A stretch of 64,000 nt of DNA from Limnomonas spitsbergensis (GCA_037349105.1 JAYJMM010000035.1:682001-746000); one strand, 5' to 3'. Counted from the stretch's first letter, positions 14,297-26,100 are shown. Made by a program: numbers and translations. Notes: generated by a model not told the origin, from the sequence alone.

Positions 14297-15735
14297 CTTT
14301 CTCTTTTTAGGGATCTCCTTCATGGGAGACTGTAAAAAAAGTGTGCCTAGAAAAAAAAAGTGACTAAAAAAAAAAAAATCGTGGGGATCTTTGCCACCTT
14401 TCCCGGGTTTCTTTTGGTGTCTTTACTTTTCTTGAACCCTTCGCTCTTCTTCAGGGTTGTTTTCTCTCGGGTGCGAACAACCATCGGCTAACACCAGCAG
14501 GTATCGAACTCGCGACCTCCGCTTGATCAGCATCGTCGGTGCTAGGCTGTAAGCGACTGACACCAGTACGGCATTAGTCACGGTCGATTGGGTGGGTGGC
14601 GGGCGAGAGGTGTCATCGTTGCGCGGCCAAAAAGCTTTCCGAATTCACATCGCCTTCACCCGACGTTCAGTAAATATAACCACATTGCTAAAGCGCTGCT
14701 TTCAATCGAGGGCGCACTTGCGGCGTAACACAGCGTTTCAACAAAGGCCTTGCATGCCGAGCGTCGCCACTCGTTCGGTATGTAGCATGGGTGGTTGGCC
14801 GGCGAGAGATGTCATCGGCCCCCAATTCGCAGCGACTGCAATAACTTTTCGAATACATATCGCCTACACTCGACGTTGAGTGCATTAGAATCACAATGTC
14901 AATGCGCATCTTTTGATCGCCTGCCCGGTGCCTGCTGAGCGTCGTGAGCTGTCCAGGCCGGCATAGTAGGTTCTGCTGCGCGTCTTTGTTTTTTTTTTTT
15001 TTTTTTTTTAGTCACTTTTTTTTTCTAGGCACACTTTTTTTACAGTCTCCCATGAAGGAGATCCCTAAAAAAAAAAAAAAAAAGACGCGCAGCAGAACCT
15101 ACTATGCCGGCCTGGACGGCTCACGACGCTCAGCAGGCACCGGGCAGGCGATCAAAAGATGCGCATTGACATTGTGATTCTAATGCACTCAGCGTCGAGT
15201 GTAGGCGATATGTATTCGAAAAGTTATTGCAGTCGCTGCGAATTGGGGGCCGATGACATCTCTCGCCGGCCAACCACCCATGCTACATACCGAACGAGTG
15301 GCGACGCTCGGCATGCAAGGCCTTTGTTGAAACGCTGTGTTACGCCGCAAGTGCGCCCTCGATTGAAAGCAGCGCTTTAGCAATGTGGTTATATTTACTG
15401 AACGTCGGGTGAAGGCGATGTGAATTCGGAAAGGAATCGCACATTATGCGCTGCGCGGCGATGACGTTGCTCACTGGCCACCTACCCAAACCAACTGCCC
15501 GTCAATGATGCCGTACATGTGCCAGTCGCTTATCGTCTCGCACAGACGAGACTTATCGGGCGAAGGTCGCGAGTTCGATACCTGGTGGTTGCAGAAATAA
15601 TTGTTGATGACCGTGCGTTATAGCACTGGCATGTCGATGGTTGTTCAACCCTGAAAGAGTGCGAAGGGTTCAAGAAAAATAAAAGACACAAAAAGAAACC
15701 CGGGGAAGGTGGCAAAGATCCCCACCCTGGTTTCG
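14297..15735. repeat. Large foldback (inverted repeat) element with SINE-like arms
   Basis: Two near-identical arms face each other: 14,627-14,990 and 15,083-15,433 are reverse complements over about 350 bp. The spacer is a T-run plus the motif AGTCAC...CTAGGCACAC ending in an A-run (14,991-15,080). The spacer motif also occurs in reverse orientation outside the left arm (14,305-14,375). Outer segments 14,376-14,626 and 15,434-15,735 are weaker inverted copies carrying the tRNA-like sequence annotated separately. The arrangement could be an inverted duplication of a SINE-bearing segment or a foldback transposon. Transcription through it would give a long hairpin RNA. There is no coding capacity beyond mirror-image shadow frames. 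Confidence 0.85.
15500..15735 (+). mobile_element. tRNA-derived SINE-like unit (inverted partner at 14,376-14,626)
   Basis: The sequence GTTCGATAC at 15,573-15,581 matches the RNA polymerase III B-box consensus GWTCRANNC and sits in a T-arm-like context (GGTCGCGAGTTCGATACC). The same motif occurs on the minus strand at 14,501-14,509. Downstream are a shared ~110-bp body (CCCTGAAAGAGTGCGAAGGG, AAAGACACAAAAAGAAACCC) and A-rich stretches. No full cloverleaf could be drawn, so it is called SINE-like rather than a tRNA gene. Confidence 0.45.
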
Positions 15736-15825
15736 GTCTTTTGATTGACCCTTCGCTTTATTTTCCACATTTTCTCCTTCGTCCCCCCCCCTGCCCCCTT
15801 GCGTATTGTTCTTTCCTGCCGTATT

Positions 15826-15880
15826 TCAGGCGCCCGCGCGGCCGAGCCTTTTTGACCAGGGCCCAGAGGTGTAACGTCAT
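15826..15880. repeat. ~45-bp dispersed repeat, inverted copy at about 16,590-16,640
   Basis: The reverse complement of 15,830-15,875 (CACCTCTGGGCCCTGGTCAA followed by a CGGCCGCGCGGGCGCC-like stretch) recurs at about 16,593-16,640 with few changes. Flanks of both copies are A- or T-rich. It is probably a short interspersed element or the end of one. Confidence 0.45.
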
Positions 15881-17001
15881 TAACCGTAGTCGTTCTTTGA
15901 CTTCATTTGTGTGAAGATGTGTGAAAAATTTACAGTCCAGCGGGGCATCACATTTGATGCATGGGACTTGCGCCCATAAACCGGTAAAAGCACTAGATAC
16001 GATAGGACAGCCAGCGAAAGCCGGTGACCCCCCTTGGCAAGCAAGAAACACACAACCACTGAGCAGCAGTGTGGGAATGAACCCCCAAGTGCAGAAGATA
16101 TGGTAAGCCCCAGCCTTCAAATATGACGTGGGTACAAAAGAGTTTGTTTGGAGGCAATTCATTTGTTTTTTTGCCATGAGGTAATTAATTTGTCTTTTTC
16201 AATTTGGGGTCAAAATGTAGTTTTATGAAGCCGCAGGGGCCATGAACAGTAGAACGTTAATCCGCAAAGCCTCTTTTATGGAAACTGGCACTTCGCCAGC
16301 AACAGTAGGCATAGCAGCTGCAGGGGTTGGTAAGAACGCACATAGCGCGACAAAATGAATACCGGTACCGTTGTGGGAAAGTGTGGGGAATTTGCATGGT
16401 ATCTGTACACACAGGCGAAAGTTTCGAATTTTAGGAAATAAGTTAAGGCGCGCCACCTGTAATGAGTAATGAATAAACCGCGTATTACTCCGCGCAAGCA
16501 ACTTGGTTAACATTGAAGAGTGCGAAGGCAAAGGACGTCTACAGTAGTTGCTACGACCCGTGGTGGCTTTGCTCACAGCCCTGAACAGGTCAATCAACAC
16601 CTCTGGGCCCTGCTAAAAAAAGCTAGGCCGCGTGGGCGCCTATCCGTGAAGTTGTGAGAAGGAAAGTAAATGCAAGAGGGGAAAGGATAGAAAGTGAGGA
16701 ACACAAAGGTGAACGAAATCATCTCCCCCCCCTAAATAAAGGAAAGGCAGTGCGGCGGCGGACGGAGATAGTGCCCTTGATCCCCTCTAGAGCCCAGATC
16801 AGGGCTAAGCAACAGCCTGCTTCAGGCTTCCTCTTCATGAAGATGTACTACCAGTACTAGTTGTAATGCACCGATACCGGATGCTTTGTCACCGGTTAGT
16901 TGTGGTATGGCATAAAACCCTGAGATACAGGGACACTACCATAGCACAGTCATTTTTTTATCTCAGGTCAAGTTTGCTCAAAGATGCCAAATGAAGCTCA
17001 A

Positions 17002-17378
17002 TCAGCATTCATGTGATCCATTTCCATGATGTCCTCCCTTGGTAACCGCTGTCTCAGCAGCAGTCTGCAGATCCAGAGCCGCGTCATCTACGGGCTCGCC
17101 AGTCGCCACACTGTTGCCTCTTGCCAGACATAGCTTCCTCTGGAGCACCGCACTGACAAACAGCAGCACCAGCAGCGGCAGCAGGGCAGTGAGGGCTGCA
17201 TTCTGCTCCTTCTGCTTGGGCGCTGCGGCGGCTACCTCATGGGTGTCAGGTGCAGCGACAGGGGTGTCCGGCATGCCTGTATCCGTGGGCGGCACAGCCG
17301 CGGCCCCCCTGCCTACCGCGTGCCCAGTCTTGGACGCAGCACCGGCAGCCGCTGCTTGGCCCTTTTCCGAGCCTCCTG
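17002..17378 (-). CDS. Terminal exon of a predicted single-pass membrane protein
   Basis: A minus-strand frame after a TTCCAGCAG acceptor (about 17,375-17,382) encodes an Ala/Gly/Pro-rich segment, a Lys-Gln-Glu patch, a hydrophobic stretch ALTALLPLLVLLFVSAVL followed by QRKL, and an acidic-to-His/Gly tail ending GNGSHEC and TGA. Composition and GC-rich third positions look genuine. The hydrophobic run followed by basic residues suggests one transmembrane helix with a cytosolic tail. Upstream exons could not be joined, so the protein family is unknown. Confidence 0.4.
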
Positions 17379-17525
17379 CTGGAATCCATCAGAGAGAGGG
17401 GAAATGGGTGGACACAAGTCAGGTCAGGGGTGAGGGTCGAGTACTCAGGTTAAGAGGCAGGGGTTTGGGATCAGGTTCAAAGGTTAGGTGAGGGCTCGCA
17501 GGAACCGGCATGTAGAAGTTAGTTA

Positions 17526-17663
17526 GCATGTAGAAGAAGCCAAGCCAAACGTGCAATCTGCGCAGAAAAGGCCCAAGCTTGACCTATGCAGCTGCAAGTT
17601 GCAAGCAACGATCCAGGGTTCTAGGCTAAAGTGTTTCTTGAGGCATGCAGCTACAGGCTATTC
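17526..17663 (+). repeat. ~140-bp dispersed direct repeat, second copy at 19,118-19,257
   Basis: The stretch containing AGAAAAGGCCCAAGCTTGAC and ATCCAGGGTTCTAGGCT occurs at 17,526-17,663 and again at 19,118-19,257 in the same orientation with about 85 percent identity by eye. The two copies bracket about 1.45 kb without a convincing gene. They could be terminal repeats of a small non-autonomous element or independent insertions. Confidence 0.6.
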
Positions 17664-19117
17664 ACGAGGCTACGCCGTCACATTTAGGTTGGAATCGGGG
17701 CAGGAGCAGGGTAGTGCAACTACTCTCCCTGCCCAACGGGCCAGTCTAAACCACTGGCATAAGAGGGTGCACATGAAACCGTGAAAGACACCTTACAAGA
17801 AAGAAAGAAAGAAAACTACGCCCCGCAGGGGCGTGAGGGTTAAGGAAACAGCGCGGCATGGGCCTAGGCCGCGTCCGCGCCGTTACCATCACCTCGCAAT
17901 TATGTTGTCACCATGCATCCCATGTTACCCCAATTGACGTAAGTTGAGCCACAAGGCATGGGCCGCCTGCAAAAAAAGGAGAAGGGAGATCTCTTCAATC
18001 CTGAAAGAACTAAAGAAAGCTTGCCTGAATCTAGGAAAGGCAGACAAACAAGTCAAGCATGCCACTCCAACATGAGGCGTCAAGGCAAAGACCAAAAGCC
18101 CAAAATACCTGGCCCATGGGCCAATCCAATCAAATAAACTATCAACAGCTAATCCGTCAAGCACGTCTCGGAAAAACTACTAAACCGGGAGTACGGGACA
18201 GAGACTTCTGCAACAAAGGAAACTGCCCTGTAGGAAAAGACAGAAGCTGCAGCCATGGACAGCATTAAGCAAGGGCTTTCCTGATCCCAAGGAAGAGAGC
18301 ACCCCGACCGAGGAAAGTGAGGGGAATACACAAATCTGCACATGCAACATGAACTGTCAAGGCAGAGACATGCAGCCTTAGGCCTGACCCAATGAAACTA
18401 CCAAGAGTTCAAGGGTCAAAAACCTCTTGAAAAAAAACCAAAGCCGGGCAGAGACTATGGTATGACAGCAAGGGAAACTACCCAACAAGTCTGGACGGGA
18501 ACTGGCCACAAAAACACAAAATTAGGTGTTGTCACATCCCAAGTCACCCCCGGCGGCAAGTTGAGCTGCAAGGCTAACCGCTCACCCTCTCCCCCGACAG
18601 TAATGCAAGGGGGGGATGGGGGCACCTTGCTTCAGCCACACAGAGGGGATAGAGGCCAGAGGCACAAAGTCTTGCAGAAATACCAGAAATGCAGAGCAAC
18701 CCGGTGGAAGGCACGGTCCACAAAATTGACATGCTTGTCCATCGGTGTGAAAGGAAAGGGGGGGGGGAAGGCTGGTATAAGAAACTGGGAGCAGTCAAGC
18801 CTATCTTTCTCCTCCTCCCTATCCGAAACCTGTGCCCAGAGGTACCGACGCCCCATTCCATGGCTTCCACAGCTGCCGCGCAAACCACCGACCATGTACT
18901 AGCAAGAATGCCAGGCAAAGGCTGCACCAGCCATACTGAAGAGCAAGGGAGAGGTGTGTCCGGGGCAAGGCTGATCCGATAGAAGCTCGCACGGCTGACG
19001 CCACTGAGCACGACCTGAAGACGTGAGCCTGCTGCTGCATAGCCCGGTGTAGTTGCTCTTGTGCTGAAGGTGAGACCAGCCAGCAACAGGGGAATGGGCC
19101 CGCAAGAAGCGGTGTAA
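17664..19117. other. Stretch without a convincing gene
   Basis: Between the two direct repeats the sequence is A-rich on the plus strand and has several short open frames on both strands, none with recognisable domains or consistent splice signals. A minus-strand frame of about 200 codons at 18,574-19,200 lacks protein-like composition. Confidence 0.4.
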
Positions 19118-19504
19118 GCGTGTAGAATAAGCCACGCCAAACGTACGATCTGCACAGAAAAGGCCCAAGCTTGACCTTTACAGATACAAGTTGCAAGCAA
19201 TGATCCAGGGTTCTAGGCTTAAGTGTCTTATTGAAGCATGCAGCTACTGGCTATTCAAATATGCAACCTTTCCTAAAACGATTTAGGTAAACAAATATGC
19301 TTTGTTTTTCAGCGTGCCGTTATATTATGCCATGAAACCTGCTTGGGCATAGTGAGAGTGTAGGACTGCCTTGGATGTTCAAAAGACAGACACAAGGAAA
19401 GATGTTTGCCTTGAGACAAGGATCAAAACATCCTCCCGTTGTACAATGCCACGAAAAGACATCATGCACACAGCCGTACTCAAGACACAGAGAAAAGGAG
19501 CGCC

Positions 19505-19862
19505 ATGCAATGTCATGCAAAACAAAGCAGCGCCATATGGTGCCATGCAGAACAAAGCAGCCCAATGCAGTGCCATGCAGAATAAAGCATGGCCATGCAG
19601 AACAAAGCGGCGCCATGCGGTGCCATGCAGAACAAAGCAGCGCCATGCAGTGCCATGCAGGACAAAGCAGCGCCATGCATGGCCATGCAGAACAAAGCAG
19701 CGCCATGCAGTGCCATGCAGAACAAAGCAGCACCATGCAGGGCCATGCAGGACACCGCATCACCGTACGGTGTTATGCAGAACAAAACAGCGCCATGCAG
19801 GATAAAGCAGCGCCAAGCAGTGCCATGCAGAACAAAGCAGCGCCATGCGGGGGAAAACAACG
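19505..19862. repeat. 30-bp tandem repeat, about 12 copies
   Basis: The unit GCCATGCAGAACAAAGCAGC with a ten-base tail repeats in about 12 diverged copies. Thirty bp equals ten codons, so the array stays open on both strands (AMQNKAAPCS-type decapeptides on plus, cysteine/leucine-rich on minus). The flanks do not continue these frames into ordinary coding sequence, so it is treated as a minisatellite. Confidence 0.85.
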
Positions 19863-20043
19863 TTGTGCGGAATGAAGCATAGTCAAGCAAATACTGGGTA
19901 GACCGTTGGGCAGAGGCGGACGATGATGTCCCGTGCTAACAGTACCCGGACAGGGGCGCGGCTGGGTTGGGGTGGGCAGGCAAGGGCATCCTCTGACAGG
20001 GTGAGTTACTGCTCGGCTGGGGGCCTCGGGCAAGCAAGGGCGC

Positions 20044-20364
20044 CTAGACAGGCGCCTGATCCACATGGCAGAGCGGGCGAGGTAGTTCTCGCGCCAGGCC
20101 ATAGCACCAAAACCGCCCTCCTGAACGCGGCCCACCAGCAGCGCTGCGGCGATCCCCGGCATCGGCCAGCGCGGCTGCCCAGCACGTACGTAGTGCCACC
20201 TGGCCCTTATCCACCAGGCAGGTGGTAAGGCGGTGCCCGACCTGTTGCACCGCCTCTGGCATGCCGAGATGCTCCAGATGGTACAAGATGCGGCTGACTC
20301 TGTAGGAAGCTGCTGCACGACCAATTACGGAGAGACCTAGGCGCGACTCGCGATATGCGCTCAT
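20044..20364 (-). pseudogene. Coding-like segment of unknown origin
   Basis: The minus-strand frame contains ILYHLEHLGMPEAVQQVGHR followed by Ala-rich helical sequence. A second frame overlapping its 3' part contains GGFGAMAWRENYLARSAMW. The change of frame suggests an indel in a formerly continuous sequence. It has no start, no clear splice sites and no family that I recognise; a transposon fragment is the likeliest explanation. Confidence 0.2.
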
Positions 20365-20597
20365 AGGAGGCCTTCAGCCGTTCCAGGAGCTCGCTGCTAT
20401 TAGTATGCCGCTGGGCTCAGTGAGGCTGAGTCGTTTTTGAAAGGAATGCCCAGCGAGACGGCTTGCTGCACTATCTGGATGCCACAGATGTTTGTTGGGC
20501 TGCACTGTTCGACAGCTGGGACGAGGAAGTGTGGCTTTCGCCACCCGGCTTTCGTTTTATTTACGAAAGTCGTCCGTCAGGCATTTGCCTCACCGTC

Positions 20598-20738
20598 AGA
20601 TAAGTCTGTAACTCAAACTCTCATACCGTACGTATACCAGATTTTTTTCAACCACATTACAGATCGCCCAACGTCATACGCTTAGGGTATAGGACTGTCA
20701 GCCCAAGAATTACTGCGCTTCGCGTAGCTTGCTTCAGG
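20598..20738 (+). repeat. Left inverted repeat (~135 bp) of the 20.6-26.6 kb block
   Basis: The segment containing CCGTACGTATACCAGATTT and GATCGCCCAACGTCATACGC has a reverse-complement partner at about 26,477-26,612, about 85 percent identical by eye, including the GCGCTTCGC stretch at the inner side. Orientation is that of terminal inverted repeats. The target duplication was not resolved. Confidence 0.7.
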
Positions 20739-20929
20739 ATCGATGCCATATATATGCCAGCCTTTCAAATTTATTAAATATAAGCTCTTCAAACCATTCC
20801 GCAAATATAACGTGATTCCGTACCTGATTCCGTACCTGAGGATTCCTTGAGGGAACCAGAGAGGGAATCATCACTTCGATTTACGCTGTAACTGAAACCG
20901 AGTTAGTGCAACATTCGTATGATTCAATT

Positions 20930-21680
20930 TTGACTGACATCTTGCCGCGTACACAACGCCTTGCTGGTTGATGCTGTCTCTACTCTGCCGGTGGGTGCAT
21001 GGCCGCATGCACAACACCCCAACAGTTACAGCACCATGCCTTGCCAGTATTTGGAGCACCTCACCAGGCTGCAGAGCGCCACCTTCATGCACAACGCCTT
21101 ACCCTTATGCACAGCGCCCGCCCGGCGGGCGCCTGAGGGCGCAACGCCCTGGTATTGGCTGTAGTGCCCAACTTGCATGCCAAGAGCCTGCCCCTTGTGC
21201 AACACCATGCTGGTGGTTGCAGTGTCCCACCCGCATGCTCTGTTATACGCTCCCATGCACAGCTATCTAAGTCCCTGCCGGTGGTTATCGTAGTGCCCAC
21301 CCGCATCCTCAGCAACCTGCTTGTATGTGTGGCGCTTGCCTGTTTGTGCACCGTGCTTGTCGTTACTGCGCACTGCCCTGATGCTCAATGCCCCCCGTAT
21401 GTCGAGCGCCGTGTCATTATTTGCATCGCCCTGCAGCTCCCCGCTGTGGGTGGCAGCTTCCAGCCCTCATGCGCAACGACCGCACGTATGTGTTTCGCCC
21501 TGACATTGGTCGCAGCTCCCCACCCTTCCGCATTGTGCCCGCCCTGACAGTCATGGCAGCACCCCGTCCTCATGTATTGTGCCCTCCCGTATGTGCAATG
21601 CCTTGCCGGTGGCTGCATGTGTTGCTGAGACCAACTCTCAGGTATCTTTGTCCCCTCAGACACCTGTGACTTCTTGGACA
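20930..21680. repeat. Highly diverged tandem repeat region
   Basis: Phrases such as ATGCACAACGCC, GCCGGTGG, GTGCCCACCCGCATGCTC and CCCTGCCGGTGGTTATCGTAG recur at roughly 60-70-bp spacing, pointing to an old, decayed minisatellite. Open frames on both strands change register often and look accidental. Confidence 0.4.
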
Positions 21681-21689
21681 CAGTTCAAG

Positions 21690-23090
21690 ATTGCGTGTCC
21701 AGTTTTGTTCAATTCTGAGGATGTACGAAGGGACCGTTTGGCCCCCTCGCAATGGCCCCCTCGGCCCTCCTTCAAAGGCTGCAATGGTAGCTGCGGCCTA
21801 CTTGCTGGTGTCCTAATTCCTGAGGAAAACCACTGTGGCAGACATAGATGACAGATATTAGGACTGCTGTTCCAGTTTGGTTAAATTCTGAGAAGGTGTT
21901 TTGGGGGATGCCGTTTTACTCTCAATGGCCCTCTCGGCCCCCGCTTTAAGGGTGCCACACTGCCACAGTAGCTAAGGCCTACTTGCTGGTGTCAAAATTT
22001 CTCCAGAACACCAATGCTATGCTTTTGTTGACATATTTTAGGACTGCTGATCCAAATGGTTGATTTCTGAGAATGCGTTGTGGGATTTGTTCGCTCTCAA
22101 TGGCCCTCTCGGCCCCGCTTTGAAGGCGCCGCGGTGGCTCAGGCCAACTTGCAGGTGTCCAAATTCCTCCAGAACACCAATGCTAGGCCTGGGTTGACAT
22201 AGATTAGGAGTGTTGTTCCAGTTAAGATGAAATCTGAGAAGTTGGTTAGGGGCTTTTTCGCTCTAAATGGCCCTCATGGCCCCGCTTTGAGGGCGCCGCG
22301 GTGGCTCAGGCCAACTTGCAGGTGTCCTAATTCCTTCAGATCACCAATGCTATGCCTTTGTTGACATATAGCAGGAGTGCTGTTCCAGTTTGATTGAATT
22401 TTGAGAAGTTGTTTTGGGGCTTTTTCGCTCTCAATGGCCCTCTTGGCCCCGCTTTGAGGCCAACTGGCAGGTGTCCAAATTCCTCCAGAAACTAATGCTA
22501 TGCCTTTGTTAACATACTTTAGGGTTGATGTTCCAGTTTGGAAGAATTATGAGAAGGTGTTCAGGGTTTTTTGCTTTCAATGATCCTCTCTGCCCCGCTT
22601 TGAGGGCGCCGCGGTGGCTCAGGCCAACTTGCAGGTGTCCAAATTTATCCAGAACACCAATGCTATGCCTTTATTGACATAACCCAGGAGTGCTGTTCCA
22701 GTTCGGAAGAATTATATGAAGGCGTTTGGGGGCTTTTTGCTCACAATCGTCCTCTCGGCCCCCACTTTAAGGGCGCCGCGGTGGCTGAGGCCAACTTGCA
22801 GGTTTCCAGAAACCTCCAGAACAGCAATGATTTGCCTTTGTTGAAATGATTTAGGACTGCTGTTCCAGTTTGGTTTAATTCTGCGGAGGTGTTTTGGGGC
22901 TCTTTTGCTCTCAATGGCCCTCTCGGCCTTGCTTTGAGGGCGCCGAGGTGGCTGAGGCCAATTACAGATGTCCGAATTCCTCCAGAAAACCAGTGCCATG
23001 CCTTTTTGACACATTTTAGAATTACAGTTCCAGTTTGCTAGACTGCTCAGTAGGAGTTCTGGGCTGTTTTGCTCCCAATGACCACTACTG
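21690..23090. repeat. ~165-bp tandem repeat, about 8 copies
   Basis: The landmark TAGGACTGCTGTTCCAGTTTGG or a close variant occurs near 21,857, 22,040, 22,208, 22,372, 22,521, 22,686, 22,852 and 23,020 (spacing 149-183 bp). Each unit also has a TCAATGGCCCTCTCGGCCCC-type block and a TTGCAGGTGTCC...CTCCAGAACACCAATGC-type block. The copies are diverged from one another. No frame persists except by chance at 22,712-23,119 on the minus strand. Confidence 0.9.
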
Positions 23091-23735
23091 GTATACATAA
23101 TTCCCGAACTGCATAGCACAAGCGAGATTAAGTTGCTGCGGGGCTACTTGGCTTCCAGTATGCCGTGCCATCACTCGTGTTATGAGTGTCAGCTTGGCAA
23201 AAATCCCTAACAGGTGCATCACTAGACCAGCGTTGGTATCCATGTCTGGCTCTCATAACGTAAGGTATATGAAGTGGTTGCATCACTGATTGGCCTCCAA
23301 TGCGCATCGCCATCACTACTGTGTTATTAATGGCTGTTGGGCTGAAGCCCCTATCCTAAGCATCCATGGACCACTGCCAGTATCCATTCACGTAACTTAT
23401 AACACAAGGCAGATTAAGTAGATGCGGGACTGGCTTGCTTCCAGTGTGCATCTTCATCGTTGTTGCGTTATCAATGGCTGGTGGGCTAAAGCTCCCATCC
23501 TAAGCATCCATGGCCATTACCAGTGTCCATACAAGTAACTCATAAGACAAGGCAGATAAAGTGGCTGCGGGACTGATTGGCTTCCAATGTTCAGTGCCTT
23601 CACTGTTGTGTTATCATTGGCTGTTGGGCTGAAGCTCCTGTCCAAGGCATCCATGAACCACTAACGGTATCCATTCACGAAACTCAAAACACTAGGCATA
23701 TAAACTGGTCTTGTGACTCATTGGCTTCCATCGCA
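23090..23735. repeat. ~142-bp tandem repeat, about 5 copies
   Basis: Units containing CAGATTAAGTNGNTGCGGGA and TTGGCTTCCA recur near 23,124, 23,265, 23,411, 23,551 and 23,694, each followed by a GTTATCAATGGCTGTTGGGC-type block and GCATCCATGGACCACT. This family directly follows the 165-bp family and is unrelated to it in sequence. Confidence 0.85.
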
Positions 23736-23739
23736 CATG

Positions 23740-25465
23740 TCATTCATGGTACTGGGGGTGCTGCGGTTCTGCAGCGAAGGGGCAGTGCATGCCAATGAGC
23801 GCGGTAATGCTTCAGTATACAGGCGGTGCATGTCAGTGAGTGCATTCATGCTTCAGCATACATGCAGTGCATGCTGGTGGGTGCGGTACTGCAGAAGTGT
23901 TGGCATAAACTGCATACTAGTGGGTGCAGCGCTGCAGCAGTGCTGGCCTAAACTGCATACTAGTGGGTGCAGCGCTGCGGCAGTGCTGGCATGAACTGCA
24001 TACTAGTGGGTGAGATACTGCGGCAGAGTTGGCATAAAGAGCATACCAGTGGGTGCAGCGCTGCAGCAGTGCTGGCATTATATGCATGCTGGTGTGTGCG
24101 GTGCTGCAGCAGTGCTGGCATTATATGCATGGTAGTGGGTGCGGCGCTGCGGCAGTGCTGGCATAAAGTGCATGCCAGTAGGTGCGGCGGTACTGCAGCA
24201 AGCTGACAGTGCATGCCAGTGGGTACGGCGATGCATCACCATGTATGTGGTGCATGTCAGTGGGTGCAGTGGTGCTGCTGCGCACAGGCAGTGCATGTCA
24301 GTGGGTGCAGTAGTATTGTGCGCACAGACAATAAATGCCAGTGGGTGCAGTGGTGCTGTGGCACATAGGCAGTACATGCCATTGAGTGCAGTGGTGCTGC
24401 TGCGCACATGCAGTGCATGCCAGTGGGTACAGTGGTGCTGCTGCGCACATGCAGTGCATGTCAGTGATGCACTGGAGCTGCTGCGCATAGGCAGTGCATG
24501 CCAGTGGGTGCAGGGGTGCTGCTGCGCACAGGCAGTGCATGCCATTGAGTGCAGTGGTGCTGCTGCGCACAGGCAGTACATGCCAGTGGATGCAGTGGTG
24601 CTGCTGCGCACAAGCAGTGCATGCCAGTGGGTGCAGTGGTGCTGCTGCACACCGGCAGTACATGCCAGTGGATGCAGTGGTGCTGCTGCACACGGGCAGT
24701 ACATGTCAGTGATGCACAGGAGCTGCTGCGCACCGGCAGTGCCTGCCAGTGGGTGCAGTGGTGCTGCTGCGCACCGGCAGTACATGCCAGTGGATGCAGT
24801 GGTGCTGCTGGCACCGGCAGTACATGCCAGTGGCTGCAGTGGAGCTGCTGCGCACATGCAGTACATGCCAGTGGATGCAGTGGTGCTGCTGCGCACATGC
24901 AGTACATGCCAGTGGGTGCAGGGGTGCTGCTGCGCACAGGCAGTGCATGCCAGTGGGTGCAGTGGTGCTGCTGCACACCGGCAGTACATGCCAGTGGATG
25001 CAGTTGTGCTGCTGCGCACAGGCAGTACATGCCAGTGGGTGCAGTGGTGCTGCTGCGCACCGGCAGTACATGCCAGTGGGTGCAGTGGTGCAGTTGCGCA
25101 CAGGCAGTGCATGTCAGTGGGTGCAGTGGTGCTGCTGCGCACCGGCAGTACATGCCAGTGAATGCAGTGGTGCTGCTGCGCACATGCAGTGCATGCCAGT
25201 GGGTGCAGTGGTGCTGCTGCGCACCGGCAGTACATGCCAGTGGATGCAGTTGTGCTGCTGCGCACAGGCAGTACATGCCAGTGGGTGCAGTGGTGCTGCT
25301 GCGCACAGGCAGTACATGTATGTGCCAGTGGGTGCGGCAGTACTGCAATGTGCAGGCAGAGCATGTCAGTGGGGGTGAGGGTGCTAAAGGGTGCATGTAG
25401 TTCATGCCAGTGGGTGTGGCTGTGTTGCTGCCCACAGGAAGTGCATGCCAGTGAGGTCGATAGTT
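23740..25465. repeat. 42-bp minisatellite, about 40 copies
   Basis: The core 24,200-25,330 is a clean 42-bp array (GCAGTACATGCCAGTGGGTG then GCTGCTGCGCACAGGCAGT-type sequence). It is flanked on the left by a diverged 42-bp variant (ACTGCATACTAGTGGGTGCA, 23,880-24,200) and on the right by decaying copies. Forty-two bp equals 14 codons, so both strands carry open frames of 280-430 codons (for example WVQWCCCAQAVHA on plus, ACTACAQQHHC on minus). These are attributed to the period, not to selection. Confidence 0.95.
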
Positions 25466-26100
25466 AGGCAGCATGCATGTAGTGTTCCGTACGTCTTCCT
25501 GCCAGAAGTAGGTGGGACCAAGGTGCATTAGCATGAATGCAGTGCATGTAAGTGGGGTTGTGCCGTTGGGGCGCTTCTGCAGGCACGCAGGGTGTTGTCG
25601 TGCCGGCAGGGCTAGATGCATGCATGCAGGATGCTGTGCAAGTAAGCAGGGTGTTGTCATAGTGTTGGGGCACCTTGTACGCAGGCAGGGTGCTGTCACA
25701 CCGGTGGGGCACTATGCATGCAAGCAGGGTGCTGTCGTGCTGTCCGAGCCATATGCATGCATGCAGGGTGTTATGCAAGTAAGCAGGGTGTTGTGATGAT
25801 GTCGGGGACCTTTGTATGCATGCTGTTGCTGTCATGCCAGTGGGGTGCATGCATGCAAGCAGGGTGCTGTCGTGCTGGCAGGGCCATATGCAGGCAGGGT
25901 TTTGTCGTGCCCGTGGGGGGCAACTGCATGCATGCGGGTTGCTATCCGTATGGCCGGACGCAAGTTATGCCGGCTGGGTGCTTTGCATGCTGGCAGGGTG
26001 TTGTCATTCGAGTGGGGAGCCGGCTTGCCGGCGGGGAGCAACTGCATGCGGGCGGTGTATCGGCATGCACGCGGGGAGCTACTGCATAGAGTGCATGCAT
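25465..26100. repeat. Degenerate GCATGC-rich tandem region
   Basis: Phrases GCAGGGTGTTGTCGTGC, GGGGCA and ATGCATGCAAGCAGGGTGCT recur at about 40-60-bp spacing with many GCATGC sites. It appears to be another old minisatellite abutting the 42-bp array. Confidence 0.6.

Noticed and set aside
15573..15581. Functional tRNA gene
   Set aside because: The B-box-like GTTCGATAC is present but no acceptor stem or full cloverleaf could be folded; SINE-like is safer.
18574..19200. 208-codon minus-strand protein
   Set aside because: Composition is irregular, there is no domain, and its 5' end overlaps the dispersed 140-bp repeat.
24078..25699. Cys-rich proteins of 340-430 codons on either strand
   Set aside because: They follow from the 42-bp (14-codon) period; both strands are equally open and the frames end where the array decays.
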